A stretch of DNA of 64,000 bases, taken from Bacteroides cutis (GTDB lineage Bacteria > Bacteroidota > Bacteroidia > Bacteroidales > Bacteroidaceae). A program made the position numbers and the translations under genes. Positions 44,422-53,742 of this stretch are shown in pieces; the stretch's first letter is position 1; each line of letters begins with the position of its first letter. The notes under the pieces are model-generated. The model made no database searches and was not told where the DNA came from. It worked only from the letters and a program-made list of their open reading frames with translations. The stretch covers positions 124,001 to 188,000 of the forward strand of contig NZ_OEST01000006.1 of the NCBI RefSeq assembly GCF_900241005.1, written 5' to 3'.

Positions 44422-45102
44422 ATGAAAGTAAAGAAAGTATTAACGTTGGCATTAATTGCCGTTTGCGGTATGGGAATGGTTGCTTGTACGGCAGAAACTA
44501 AAAAAACAGAACAAGTTATGACACAGGAAAAAGCTACGTATCAGAAGAAGTACACGAATGCTGACTTCTACAAAGATGGTAAGTTTGATCAAGAAGCTGC
44601 TAAAAAAGCTTTTCTTGATATGTTTGATTTCTATGGATATCCTTTCACTCCATTGATGGAAAAAGATATCTGGTTTACAGATTTTGGTTTGGGTGATTTT
44701 GAACATGTAGGTATGGGTGGTATTTTCTGGATTAATGATCCTGAATATGGATATTTTGCTCATAATATCTATTTGTTACCTGGACAAATGATACCGGAAC
44801 ATGCGCACGTAAAAACGAAATTCCCGGCGAAGCATGAATCTTGGATGGTAAATCATGGTTGGGTTTATAATTTCTCTGAGATAGGTGATGAAACCCCGAA
44901 TGCTCCTGAAATCCCTGTAGGTCATGGTCCTATCAAGAGTAAGAATTTTGTTGTTCAGAAAGTGGGAGATGTTCTCCGTCTGAAGCAATTGGAAACTTAT
45001 CATTTCATGATGGCAGGTCCTGAGGGTGCTATTGTTGAAGAATGGGCATGCTACCATGACAATGATGGCTTACGCTTTACAAATACAAAAGCTGCATTGT
45101 AA
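44422..45102 (+). CDS. cupin-fold lipoprotein (sugar isomerase-like)
   Basis: 226 residues with a lipobox (GMVAC near residue 22), so lipid-anchored outside the cytoplasm. The single cupin domain shows the metal-binding pattern: PEHAHVKTKFPAKHESW (two His and downstream His/Glu) and, about 65 residues on, ETYHFMMAGPEG. The arrangement, with a C-terminal EEWACYHDNDGLRFT, resembles D-lyxose isomerase-type and related sugar-binding cupins, but those are cytoplasmic. A periplasmic isomerase or metal-dependent carbonyl enzyme acting before uptake is one reading. It sits 25 bases after the chorismatase-like gene and 18 before the VOC gene. Confidence 0.6.
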   Translation: MKVKKVLTLALIAVCGMGMVACTAETKKTEQVMTQEKATYQKKYTNADFYKDGKFDQEAAKKAFLDMFDFYGYPFTPLMEKDIWFTDFGLGDFEHVGMGGIFWINDPEYGYFAHNIYLLPGQMIPEHAHVKTKFPAKHESWMVNHGWVYNFSEIGDETPNAPEIPVGHGPIKSKNFVVQKVGDVLRLKQLETYHFMMAGPEGAIVEEWACYHDNDGLRFTNTKAAL

Positions 45103-45120
45103 TTTATAAAACATAATACC

Positions 45121-45435
45121 ATGAGAAAGATAAATCATATTGGAATACCTGTTCAACAACCGGTACCGGGTGAAGTTTATAATGAAGGAATGAAGGTTTA
45201 CCTGACTGATTTTGCCCAAAGTCCAAATAAGATAGAATTTCTTCGTTTTGATAAAGATAGCTGGATGCCTGAAAAAATTCAGAAATTGGCTCATATTGCA
45301 TACGAAGTTGACGATCTAGATAAAGAGTTGGAAAATGCGAAAGTTTTACTTCCCAAGACAGTTGTTAATGAAAGTTTGACCATTGCATTCATTGAAGAAG
45401 AGGGTATTGCTTTGGAATTGATGCAGTTTAATTAA
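45121..45435 (+). CDS. VOC/glyoxalase-like small protein
   Basis: 104 residues with the vicinal-oxygen-chelate layout: INHIGIPV at the N-terminus (first metal His), NKIEFLRF, then LAHIAYEVDDLD (second His) and a terminal IALELMQFN (Glu ligand). Members of this superfamily include epimerases, glyoxalase I, dioxygenases and sugar lyases; a single 100-residue unit would work as a dimer. It is cytoplasmic. In the operon it lies 11 bases before dhaK, which suggests it processes the same small ketose, dicarbonyl or phosphate intermediate. Confidence 0.7.
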   Translation: MRKINHIGIPVQQPVPGEVYNEGMKVYLTDFAQSPNKIEFLRFDKDSWMPEKIQKLAHIAYEVDDLDKELENAKVLLPKTVVNESLTIAFIEEEGIALELMQFN

Positions 45436-45446
45436 ATAAAAAAAAT

Positions 45447-46454
45447 ATGATACATAAATTTATAAATGACCCGGATAATCTGACTTCTGAATTATTGGAA
45501 GGTTATGTGATGGCATATAGTGATCAAGTAGCTATTGGAGGAGAAAATATCATTGTACGTGCACATGCCAAGTCAGAAGATAAAGTGGCTGTTATTACTT
45601 TGGGTGGTTCGGGACACGAACCTGCATTAAGTGGTTTTGTAGGAGAAGGTATGTTGGATTGTTCGGTAGTGGGAGATATTTTTGCTGCTCCGGGTGCCCA
45701 ACGTGTTTTTCAGGCTTTACAGTTATTCAAGCGTGAGGCTGGTATTTTGTTAGTGGTATTGAACCACTCAGGTGACGTGATGAGTGCAAATATGGCATGT
45801 CAGTTGGCGGAACGTGTAGGTATCAAGGTGAAGACAATTCTTACCCATGATGATATCAGTGCCGGACTTGATGCTCCCGATGACGATCGTCGTGGATTGG
45901 CGGGTTGTGTTCCTTTGATTAAGATTGTGGGAGCTGCTGCAGAAGAAGGAAAATCTTTGGATGAGATTATTGAGATTGGCGAGCGTTTCAACAAAAAGGT
46001 TGCAACTTTAGCAGTTGCTATGAAGTCTTGTACACATCCACAAAATGGAATGATGATTTCAGAACTTCCTGACGGGGAGATAGAAATCGGTATGGGGCAA
46101 CATGGTGAAGGTGGCGGCGGACGTAAAAAATTGGTTTCAGCGAATGAAACAGCAGAAGAAATGATTGGTCTGTTGATGAAGAAATTGCAGCCTAAAGCTG
46201 GTGACAAAGCATTGTTGATAATCAATGGTGTAGGTGCTACTACTCACATGGAAATGAATATCGTATATCGCAAGGCACATCAGGTTTTGGAGAATGCCGG
46301 TCTTGAGGTAGCAGCAAGCCGTATCGGTGAATTGCTGACAGTTCAGGAACAAGCAGGTTTCCAGATGATCCTTGGTTTGTTGGATGCCGATCATGTTGAT
46401 TATCTGAATAATAAAATGTCGAATGCTCCATATTGGACGACTATTGGAAAGTAA
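45447..46454 (+). CDS. dhaK: dihydroxyacetone kinase-type subunit DhaK
   Basis: 335 residues. The substrate-binding histidine that forms a hemiaminal with the ketone is His219 in MGQHGEGGGG, at nearly the same position as His218 of E. coli DhaK. Other family segments are present: TLGGSGHEPALSGFVGEGMLD, GDVMSANMACQ and INGVGATTHMEMNI. It binds a short ketose such as dihydroxyacetone or erythrulose for phosphorylation by the DhaL subunit encoded two bases downstream. No DhaM phosphotransferase gene is nearby, so ATP is the likely donor. The neighbouring LsrF-type aldolase suggests the substrate may not be dihydroxyacetone. Confidence 0.9.
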   Translation: MIHKFINDPDNLTSELLEGYVMAYSDQVAIGGENIIVRAHAKSEDKVAVITLGGSGHEPALSGFVGEGMLDCSVVGDIFAAPGAQRVFQALQLFKREAGILLVVLNHSGDVMSANMACQLAERVGIKVKTILTHDDISAGLDAPDDDRRGLAGCVPLIKIVGAAAEEGKSLDEIIEIGERFNKKVATLAVAMKSCTHPQNGMMISELPDGEIEIGMGQHGEGGGGRKKLVSANETAEEMIGLLMKKLQPKAGDKALLIINGVGATTHMEMNIVYRKAHQVLENAGLEVAASRIGELLTVQEQAGFQMILGLLDADHVDYLNNKMSNAPYWTTIGK

Positions 46455-46456
46455 AC

Positions 46457-47071
46457 ATGAATAAACTGACAGTAGAAGATTTTAAAAAAATGCTCCGTAA
46501 TGCATTGGCTTGCATTACGGAGCGTGCTGATGAGTTCTCCAAATTAGATGCGGTGTTGGGTGACGGTGATCATGGTACAGCTATTGTACAAGCGATGACT
46601 GCCATTGTGGATACTGCTGAAAAAGGGACAGAATTCAAGACGATGCTGAACGATATGGGATTTAACGTGATGTTGCAGATTAGTGGTTCTACCAGTACCT
46701 TGTTAGGAGGCTTTTTCCTGGGAATGAGCGATCACGTGGAAGGTATGGAGCTGGATGCAATAGCTGTGAAAGCAATGTTTGCTGGTGGGCTTGCCGGCGT
46801 AAAAAAACAGACGAAGGCGCAACGTGGTGATAAAACTATGATGGATGCCTTGATCCCGGCTGTAGAAGCAATGCAGAGTATTGATTCAAGTGATATTAAA
46901 ACAATTTTGGAAGCTGGTGCAGCAGCAGCTTTACAGGGAGCTGAAGCAACTAAAAACATGAAAGCAAACTTTGGACGTGCCCGTAACTATGGCGAACGTT
47001 CTATTGGTTATGCTGATTCGGGTGCTTCTTCGTGGTCTTGTATGTTTGATGCGTTTGCAAAAGCGTTATAA
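46457..47071 (+). CDS. dhaL: dihydroxyacetone kinase-type subunit DhaL
   Basis: About 204 residues from the ATG at 46457, two bases after the dhaK stop. Nucleotide/Mg-binding aspartates sit in LGDGDHGTA (Asp36, Asp38), with ISGSTSTLLGGFFLGM and the GDKTMMDAL motif following, all typical of the all-helical DhaL fold. Together with DhaK it forms a two-subunit kinase. The absence of dhaM points to an ATP-dependent enzyme like the erythrulose or triose kinases. It is followed 35 bases later by the LsrF-type gene. Confidence 0.9.
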   Translation: MNKLTVEDFKKMLRNALACITERADEFSKLDAVLGDGDHGTAIVQAMTAIVDTAEKGTEFKTMLNDMGFNVMLQISGSTSTLLGGFFLGMSDHVEGMELDAIAVKAMFAGGLAGVKKQTKAQRGDKTMMDALIPAVEAMQSIDSSDIKTILEAGAAAALQGAEATKNMKANFGRARNYGERSIGYADSGASSWSCMFDAFAKAL

Positions 47072-47105
47072 GTAAACTTAAAGATAGATAGAAAGAAATT
47101 AAGAT

Positions 47106-47981
47106 ATGGCTGATTTAGATGATTTGAGAGAAGGCTGTAATTTTGGTTTAGGAGTTGCTTCTGCCAATCAGAGCTTTCATGTAAAAGGGGCGGAAAATCT
47201 TCCATGGGGAATGAAAGACCGTTTGTCTCGTATATTTAACCCTAGAACTGGTAAGACGGTGATGCTTGCTTGTGATCATGGTTTTATCATGGGACCTACT
47301 TCCGGTTTGGAACGTATTGATTTGAATATTGTTCCGCTGATTGAATATGCTGATTGCTTGATGTGTACTCGTGGTATTCTTCGTTCTGTAATACCACCTA
47401 CTACCAATAAACCTATTTGTTTGCGTTCTGATGCTGGTACTTCTATTCTGACATCATTGAATGATAATGTATTGATTGATGTTGAAGATGCTATTCGTAT
47501 GAATGTATCTGCAATGGCAGTGATGTTGTCTATTGGAGATGCAGAACATGAGGCTACAACGGTGGCAAACTTGTATAAGGCGGTGGATAAGGGTACTCGT
47601 TATGGTATACCGGTAATGGGAGTAACGGCTGTTGGTAAAGATATGGCACGCGATGCTCGTTATTTTGGTTTGGCTTCTCGTATTGCAGCCGAAAATGGCG
47701 CGAATATCGTGAAGACTTATTATTGTGATGGCTTTGAAAAGGTGGTTGCTGCATGTCCGGTACCTGTAGTGATTGCAGGTGGTAAGAAGTTACCTGAGTT
47801 GGAAGCACTTGAACTATGCTATAAAGCTATTAATGAAGGTGCGGCCGGTGTTGATATGGGACGTAATGTATTCCAGTCAGAAGCTCCTGCAGCAATGATA
47901 CAGGCAGTTAGTGCAGTAGTACATGACAATATGAAACCAACACAGGCATTAGAACTGTTCAATGAATTGAAAAATAAGTAA
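47106..47981 (+). CDS. LsrF-type class I aldolase/thiolase
   Basis: 291 residues strongly resembling E. coli LsrF, the (beta/alpha)8 enzyme that cleaves phosphorylated HPD (from autoinducer-2) with CoA. Shared landmarks include [71 protein letters not shown] and [14 protein letters not shown]. The Schiff-base lysine is Lys203 in IVKTYYCD, the same number as in LsrF. None of lsrK, lsrG or the lsr transporter is visible. The DhaK/DhaL kinase just upstream may supply a phosphorylated ketone substrate. The real substrate is unknown. Confidence 0.88.
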   Translation: MADLDDLREGCNFGLGVASANQSFHVKGAENLPWGMKDRLSRIFNPRTGKTVMLACDHGFIMGPTSGLERIDLNIVPLIEYADCLMCTRGILRSVIPPTTNKPICLRSDAGTSILTSLNDNVLIDVEDAIRMNVSAMAVMLSIGDAEHEATTVANLYKAVDKGTRYGIPVMGVTAVGKDMARDARYFGLASRIAAENGANIVKTYYCDGFEKVVAACPVPVVIAGGKKLPELEALELCYKAINEGAAGVDMGRNVFQSEAPAAMIQAVSAVVHDNMKPTQALELFNELKNK

Positions 47982-48001
47982 CAACGACTGCAAAATAAAA
48001 C

Positions 48002-48901
48002 ATGATGAGGTTTTATATATTTGTTATAACTATTTTTTTATGTGGTTTTCGGGCGGCAGCACAGGATAAGATCCTGGTTGCCGGTTCCGGGAATCCATTT
48101 ATCCTGCTTGTAGATAAACAGACTGGAAAGGTAGAATGGAAACATTCATTAGAGAAAGGGGAAGAATGTAATACGGTAGCTTTGACTAAAGATGGTAACG
48201 TTTTATATTCTTATAAGAAAGGTGCAAAGGTGGTGACATGGGATCATCAAGTAGTATGGGATTTTCCTGCACCGGATAAGACAGAACTCCAGTCAGCCAC
48301 TATATTGCGTAATGGTGGATTTTTATTGGGAATCTGTGGAAATCCTGCACGTTTTATTGAGCTGGATAAAAAGGGGAGAAAGGTGAATGAGACTACATTT
48401 GATTTGGGTATAGAAAAGCCTCATAGTCAATTTAGGCAGGTATTTCAGTTGAAAAATAAAAATTATTTGATACCGGTTATGGCTAAACGTAAGGTTATAG
48501 AAATAAGCCGGAAAGGTAAATTGATTGCTGAACATAAGATAGATGGAGGAGCTTTTTCTTCACTGGAACTGTCGGATGGTAATTTGTTGTTACCTTGTGG
48601 AGATGTTCACTATTATATTGTTATAGATCGCAATACAGGTAAGGAACTAAAACGAGTAACTTCTCAAGAAGTAAAAGGGGCCGCTTTATGGTTTGTAGCC
48701 CAAATTTTGGAGTTGAGTAATAAAAATTTGTTGATTTGTAATTGGTGCGGACATACGAGAGGAACAGTTGTAGACGTACCACAATTAATTGAGCTAGATA
48801 GAGAAGGTAAAGCCGTATGGACTTTGAATGACAAGCAGAATATTGGTTTGGTTTCTGCAGCCTGTTATCTGAAGAATTTTCGGTTACCGGATTTGAAATA
48901 G
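48002..48901 (+). CDS. secreted PQQ-like beta-propeller protein
   Basis: 299 residues with signal peptide (cleavage near RAAAQ). Repeats such as FILLVDKQTGKVEWKHSL, VVTWDHQVVWDF, YYIVIDRNTGKELKRV and LIELDREGKAVWTLND are the blade pattern of PQQ-type or outer-membrane-assembly propellers. No haem motif. A tandem ATG exists at 48002/48005. It probably binds a sugar or partners with the following 1328-residue protein; it is 24 bases upstream of that gene. Confidence 0.72.
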   Translation: MMRFYIFVITIFLCGFRAAAQDKILVAGSGNPFILLVDKQTGKVEWKHSLEKGEECNTVALTKDGNVLYSYKKGAKVVTWDHQVVWDFPAPDKTELQSATILRNGGFLLGICGNPARFIELDKKGRKVNETTFDLGIEKPHSQFRQVFQLKNKNYLIPVMAKRKVIEISRKGKLIAEHKIDGGAFSSLELSDGNLLLPCGDVHYYIVIDRNTGKELKRVTSQEVKGAALWFVAQILELSNKNLLICNWCGHTRGTVVDVPQLIELDREGKAVWTLNDKQNIGLVSAACYLKNFRLPDLK

Positions 48902-48925
48902 AGATATTAACTTTAAAAAGGTAGT

Positions 48926-51900
48926 ATGAGTAAAAAACTGATAGTAATGTCTGTATGCATTGCTTTAGTATTTCCGACTATGGCACAGCGGAAAGCAAAA
49001 GTAAATGCGCCTGTTACGTGGGCGGAGAGTATTGCCGTAGCTAAAAATCAGGCTAATGCTGAAATGCAGAAGACTTGTTTGCCAGTTGCATCAAAAATTA
49101 TAAAAGCTAAGGCTGCTGCAGAGCCTTTTTCTGCGGATGTGACAGGACTTGATGAAATGGTGTTGTACACATGGGGAACAGTAGACGGAACCAGTGATGA
49201 TCAGGCAATATGGGCGAATGCCAAACTTATTGCAGCAGATGGTTCTTCTGTTTGGTTGAATGATTTGAAGGATACTTTTAAAAAAACAGGTAGCGGTAGT
49301 TTGCGCATGAAGGGAAATGCCAAAGGTGAACCAGTTATCATGAAAGGTAAACGTTATGATCGTACGATTATGGCTAATGCCAATGCACAGATTGTGGTTC
49401 CTTTGGATAAGAAATATGTACGTTTTGAAGCGGAAATCGGTTTAGAGAACCGTTCTTCGTCGGGTACGGTTATTTTCCGTTTACAAGGTATTACTGGTGC
49501 AGAAGCCGCAGCAGATATCGTGAAAAAATATCCGACAGAATCTACCTGGTTCTTGCCTTTTGCCGGTAGTGATATGAAAGCTTTGGTTACAACATATGAT
49601 GCTTCTATTGAGAAACACATAGTAACTTCTGTTGTAAACTTGCTGAAAGATAAGTCTTATTTTAATGCGCAAATTGCGCAGATTTCTTCCAAATCTTCAT
49701 TGGATGAACAGGTTATTGGTTATTTGAATTTGGCACAAGATGCCATGAAAGTATATCAGTTGCAGAGTTCTTTGAGTTGGATCAATTTGCGCGCCATTGA
49801 GGATGCTTACAATGATATGGTTAAAATTTCTGGTTTTGATGCAAATATTAACCAGACTAAACTAGTTCAGTTGAAACAACTTTGTGGAAAAGGATTTGCT
49901 GGTATCTATAAAAATGATGTTGTTGCCATACAGGATGCAAAGAAAGCTTTAGATCTGAAACGTGAGATCCTTTTAGCAAATCCGACGTTGGACGTGGATA
50001 AAATTATTGTAGGTCGTTATAAGATAGGTACTAGTGCACGTCAGATAAACCCTCGTGCTTTGGGTACTCAAAATAACAACTGGTCTAACCAGACCTCTGC
50101 TCCTCGTGGAGGATTTAATGCTGAAATTGTAGAACTGTCTGATTTGCGTGGAGATGTTAAGGTTCGTACTATTTTTAAGCCTACTAATGGTTCCTCGGTT
50201 CCTGATTTGAAATTGCATTGGGATGCTGAACGTTTGATGTTTTCTATGGTAGATACGGACAAACGATGGCAGGTATTCGAGGTGAGATTGGATGGTACAG
50301 GCTTGAAGAAACTGATAGAGACTCCTGAAAAAGATTTGGAATTCTTTGATGCTACTTATCTACCTTCCGGTAAGCTTATTGCAGTGTCCAATATTGGATA
50401 TAATGGTGTACCTTGTGTAAATGGTAATGATGAAGTAGGTAATATGTGCCTTTATGATCCGAAAGACCGTTCTTTGCGTCGACTGACTTTTGATCAGGAT
50501 GCAAACTGGGCTCCTACAGTTATGAATAATGGCCGTATCATGTATACTCGTTGGGAATATACGGATTTGACACATTATTTTTCTCGCTTTGTAATGCACA
50601 TGAATCCTGATGGTACAGAGCAGAAGTCTTTGTATGGTAGTGGCTCTTATTTCCCGAATAGTATTTTTGATGCAAAACCTCTTCCGGGGCATGCTTCTCA
50701 GTTTATAGGTGTTATTTCTGGCCATCATGGTGTGGCACGTTCAGGACGTCTGATGTTGTTTGATCCATCAAAAAGTCGTAAATCAGAAAAGGGAATGTTG
50801 CAGGAACTGCCTTTTCGGGATCGTAAAATTGAACCGATTGTAAAAGACCGTTTGGTGGATGGTGTATGGCCACAATTTATCAAACCTTATCCTTTGACGG
50901 ATAAATATTTTTTGGTTACTGCCAAACTAGATGAAAATTCACTTTGGGGTATTTACTTGATTGATATTTATGATAATCTGACCTTGATTGCAGAGTTTGA
51001 AGGTGAAGGTTTGATTTGCCCTATTCCAGTAAAGAAGACTCCAGTACCTCCTGTAATACCTGATAAGATTGTTCCGGGAGACAAAGAAGCTACCGTATTT
51101 ATTCAGGATATTTATGAAGGTGAGGGCCTGAAAGGAGTACCTCGCGGTACAGTGAAATCATTCCGTGTATTAGCTTATGAATATGCCTATAATAAGACTC
51201 CGTCTGATCATTGGGCACAAGGAGTACAGAGTGGTTGGGATATCAAACGTCTTTTAGGTACTGTACCTGTAGAAGAAGATGGTTCTGCTATCTTTAAGAT
51301 TCCTGCTAATACTCCGATCGCATTACAACCATTGGATTCTGAAGGACGTGCAGTACAGTGGATGCGTAGCTGGTTGACTGGTATGCCGGGTGAAACTGTA
51401 TCCTGTGTAGGTTGTCATGAAGATCAAAATCAATTACCTATTCCGAAACGAGTAAAGGCATCTACCATTCCTCCTCATAAGATTACTATACCCGAGGGAG
51501 GACAGCGCTCTTTTACATTTGATCTTGAAGTACAGCCTATTTTGGATCGTGCTTGTGTTTCTTGTCATGACGGTTCCAATAAATTGGCTGATTTTAGAGG
51601 AGGACGTATTGATGAATTCTCTGGATTTGGTGAAAGTTATCTGAATTTGCATCCATATGTCTATCGTCAAGGACCGGAGGCAGAAATTGAAGTTCTAAAT
51701 CCATATGAATATCATGCTTCTGCCAGCCAACTTGTCAAAATATTAAGAACTGGACATCATGGTGTGGAATTGACTGATAAGGAATGGAAAACGATCTATA
51801 ACTGGATTGATTTTAATGCTCCTTATCATGGTAAGTTTAAAGCTAATATCTTTAAAGGGGTTGAACAGATCAGTCGTCGTAAAGAGTTAGCTGATAAATA

Positions 51901-52912
51901 TGCAAATGCTGGTGTAGACTGGCAGGCTGAAATCCGTTCGTATGCTCAATATCTGGAATCGCGAGAGAAACCGACTCCTGTGAAACCTGAAAAGAAAGAG
52001 TATAAGGATAAGGAAGTGAAAGTAAAAGGATGGCCTTTTGATAAGATCATGGCTCAGACAATGATTAGTAAAGAAGGTGATTCGAAGATGAGTATTGAGT
52101 TGGCTCCGGGTATAAAAATGAACTTTGTTCGTATTCCTGCCGGTTCATTCGTGATGGGTAGTAATCGTGGACATTCAGATTATTCACCAGCTAATAAACA
52201 AGTGGTGAAGAAAGCATTCTGGATGGGGGAAATAGAAGTCAGTAACGAGCAATTCCGTACTATTTTCCCAGAGCATAATAGCCGTTTCGACAGACAGTTG
52301 TGGAAAGACCATGTGCATCAGGGATATCCAGCTAACCAACCGGAGCAACCTGCTATTCGTGTCAGTTGGGAAGAGGCCATGGCTTTCTGCCAGAAGTTAA
52401 GTGAGAAGACTGGTAAGAATATCACATTGCCAACAGAAGTACAGTGGGAGTGGGCATGTCGTGCCGGTAGTGACGATGCTTTCTGGTATGGTTCATTGAA
52501 TACGGATTTTGCTAAATTTGAAAATATGGCAGATAAGCAGTTGAATAAGATGGCTGTTCGTGGAGTAAATCCACAACCAATGAAAGAAACTGATTCGTGG
52601 TATAAGTATTATACTTTCCAACCTAAGGAAAATGGTGTAGATGATGGTAACATGTTGCAAGTGAAGGGAGGCGGTTATCAAGCTAATCCATTTGGATTGT
52701 ACGATATGCAGGGGAATGTTTCTGAATGGACGCGTTCTGACTATTTACCTTATCCATATAGTGAGAAAAATCAGGGAAGTGGTACGGAGAAAGTGGTACG
52801 TGGCGGTTCTTGGACAGATCACCCAAAAACATGTACAGCTTATTACCGTAGATCATATTTGCCTTGGCAGAAAGTATATAACGTCGGTTTCCGTGTGATT
52901 ATAGAAGATTAA
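48926..52912 (+). CDS. HzsA-like / diheme / SUMF1-domain fusion protein
   Basis: 1328 residues, exported (signal ending near TMAQR). Residues about 20-380 are helical and beta segments I do not recognise. About 400-830 is a TolB/HzsA-like propeller (GTQNNNWSNQTSAPRGG, LKLHWDAERLMFS, IMYTRWEYTDLTHYFSR). Two c-type haem motifs follow, CVGCH at 827-831 and CVSCH at 877-881. About 1060-1328 is a formylglycine-generating-enzyme-like (SUMF1) domain ending VVRGGSWTDHPKTCTAYY. In true FGEs two copper-binding cysteines lie here; only the second is kept, the first being Asp, so sulfatase maturation is unlikely. It may be a periplasmic redox enzyme. A terminator follows. Confidence 0.75.
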   Translation: MSKKLIVMSVCIALVFPTMAQRKAKVNAPVTWAESIAVAKNQANAEMQKTCLPVASKIIKAKAAAEPFSADVTGLDEMVLYTWGTVDGTSDDQAIWANAKLIAADGSSVWLNDLKDTFKKTGSGSLRMKGNAKGEPVIMKGKRYDRTIMANANAQIVVPLDKKYVRFEAEIGLENRSSSGTVIFRLQGITGAEAAADIVKKYPTESTWFLPFAGSDMKALVTTYDASIEKHIVTSVVNLLKDKSYFNAQIAQISSKSSLDEQVIGYLNLAQDAMKVYQLQSSLSWINLRAIEDAYNDMVKISGFDANINQTKLVQLKQLCGKGFAGIYKNDVVAIQDAKKALDLKREILLANPTLDVDKIIVGRYKIGTSARQINPRALGTQNNNWSNQTSAPRGGFNAEIVELSDLRGDVKVRTIFKPTNGSSVPDLKLHWDAERLMFSMVDTDKRWQVFEVRLDGTGLKKLIETPEKDLEFFDATYLPSGKLIAVSNIGYNGVPCVNGNDEVGNMCLYDPKDRSLRRLTFDQDANWAPTVMNNGRIMYTRWEYTDLTHYFSRFVMHMNPDGTEQKSLYGSGSYFPNSIFDAKPLPGHASQFIGVISGHHGVARSGRLMLFDPSKSRKSEKGMLQELPFRDRKIEPIVKDRLVDGVWPQFIKPYPLTDKYFLVTAKLDENSLWGIYLIDIYDNLTLIAEFEGEGLICPIPVKKTPVPPVIPDKIVPGDKEATVFIQDIYEGEGLKGVPRGTVKSFRVLAYEYAYNKTPSDHWAQGVQSGWDIKRLLGTVPVEEDGSAIFKIPANTPIALQPLDSEGRAVQWMRSWLTGMPGETVSCVGCHEDQNQLPIPKRVKASTIPPHKITIPEGGQRSFTFDLEVQPILDRACVSCHDGSNKLADFRGGRIDEFSGFGESYLNLHPYVYRQGPEAEIEVLNPYEYHASASQLVKILRTGHHGVELTDKEWKTIYNWIDFNAPYHGKFKANIFKGVEQISRRKELADKYANAGVDWQAEIRSYAQYLESREKPTPVKPEKKEYKDKEVKVKGWPFDKIMAQTMISKEGDSKMSIELAPGIKMNFVRIPAGSFVMGSNRGHSDYSPANKQVVKKAFWMGEIEVSNEQFRTIFPEHNSRFDRQLWKDHVHQGYPANQPEQPAIRVSWEEAMAFCQKLSEKTGKNITLPTEVQWEWACRAGSDDAFWYGSLNTDFAKFENMADKQLNKMAVRGVNPQPMKETDSWYKYYTFQPKENGVDDGNMLQVKGGGYQANPFGLYDMQGNVSEWTRSDYLPYPYSEKNQGSGTEKVVRGGSWTDHPKTCTAYYRRSYLPWQKVYNVGFRVIIED

Positions 52913-52926
52913 TAAGTGATTGATAG

Positions 52927-52975
52927 ACCGGCGCTTGTATCCTTAATAAAAGGATAGTGCGCCGGTTTCTTTTTA
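52927..52975 (+). terminator. strong rho-independent hairpin
   Basis: ACCGGCGC pairs with GCGCCGGT and, inside it, TATCCTT pairs with AAGGATA; a T-rich tail follows. It lies between the HzsA-like gene and the DAHP-synthase-like gene, whose start is only eight bases beyond, so partial readthrough may feed the next two genes. Confidence 0.85.
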
Positions 52976-52982
52976 GACTAAA

Positions 52983-53741
52983 ATGATGAAGGAGCAGAAT
53001 AAAATAGGATTAGTGGCCGGCCCATGTAGCGCAGAAAATCGTATGCAGATGTTGGAAACGGCAAGAGGATTAAAAAATATAGGAGTTAATATCTTGCGTG
53101 CCGGTTTATGGAAACCCCGTTCTAGATATGGTACATTTGAGGGAGTGGGTGAACGCGGATTAGTATGGCTGAATGAGATACAACAGGAGTTGGGAATGAA
53201 AGTTATGACTGAGGTTGCATTGCCTGCCCATGTAGAGGTTGCTATGAAAGCGGGAGTAGATATGGTATGGATTGGTGCACGAACAACTGTAAATCCATTT
53301 ATGATGCACGAGTTGGCGGAAGCATTACGCGGTTTTAATATTCCTGTTTGGATAAAGAACCCGGTATCTCCGGATATTGAACTTTGGCTTGGAGCAGTTG
53401 AACGGCTTCAACATTCAGATGTGCAAGATATTCGTGTGATCCATCGTGGCTTTTGTACAATAGATAGTGCTCCTTATCGAAATGCTCCTCTTTGGGAGTG
53501 TTTGGATGGATTTCGTGCGCATTTTCCCAATATACCTTTTTATTGTGATCCGAGTCATATTGCTGGAAAACGTGAATTATTGGCTTCAGTTTGCAAGAAA
53601 GCATTATCTTTGCATGTGGATGGTTTGTTTATTGAATCGCACTGTTGTCCACAGAAAGCTTTATCGGATTCTGCTCAGCAGCTTACTCCTGATGGTTTGG
53701 CTGAGTTGCTGCATACTTTGAATGTGTCTATAGAACAATAA
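52983..53741 (+). CDS. DAHP/KDO8P synthase-like enzyme without chorismate mutase domain
   Basis: 252 residues. It carries the type I-beta DAHP synthase motifs: VAGPCSAEN (Cys15), RAGLWKPRSRYGTFEG, VWIKNPVSPD, YCDPSHIAGKREL and FIESHCCPQKALSD. It condenses phosphoenolpyruvate with an aldose phosphate (erythrose 4-phosphate for aromatic amino-acid synthesis). In Bacteroidetes this enzyme is often fused to chorismate mutase; here the chain ends after the barrel. It is two bases upstream of ccsBA, an odd pairing for a biosynthetic enzyme. It may be an ordinary housekeeping copy rather than part of the redox operon. Confidence 0.8.
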   Translation: MMKEQNKIGLVAGPCSAENRMQMLETARGLKNIGVNILRAGLWKPRSRYGTFEGVGERGLVWLNEIQQELGMKVMTEVALPAHVEVAMKAGVDMVWIGARTTVNPFMMHELAEALRGFNIPVWIKNPVSPDIELWLGAVERLQHSDVQDIRVIHRGFCTIDSAPYRNAPLWECLDGFRAHFPNIPFYCDPSHIAGKRELLASVCKKALSLHVDGLFIESHCCPQKALSDSAQQLTPDGLAELLHTLNVSIEQ

Positions 53742-53742
53742 T

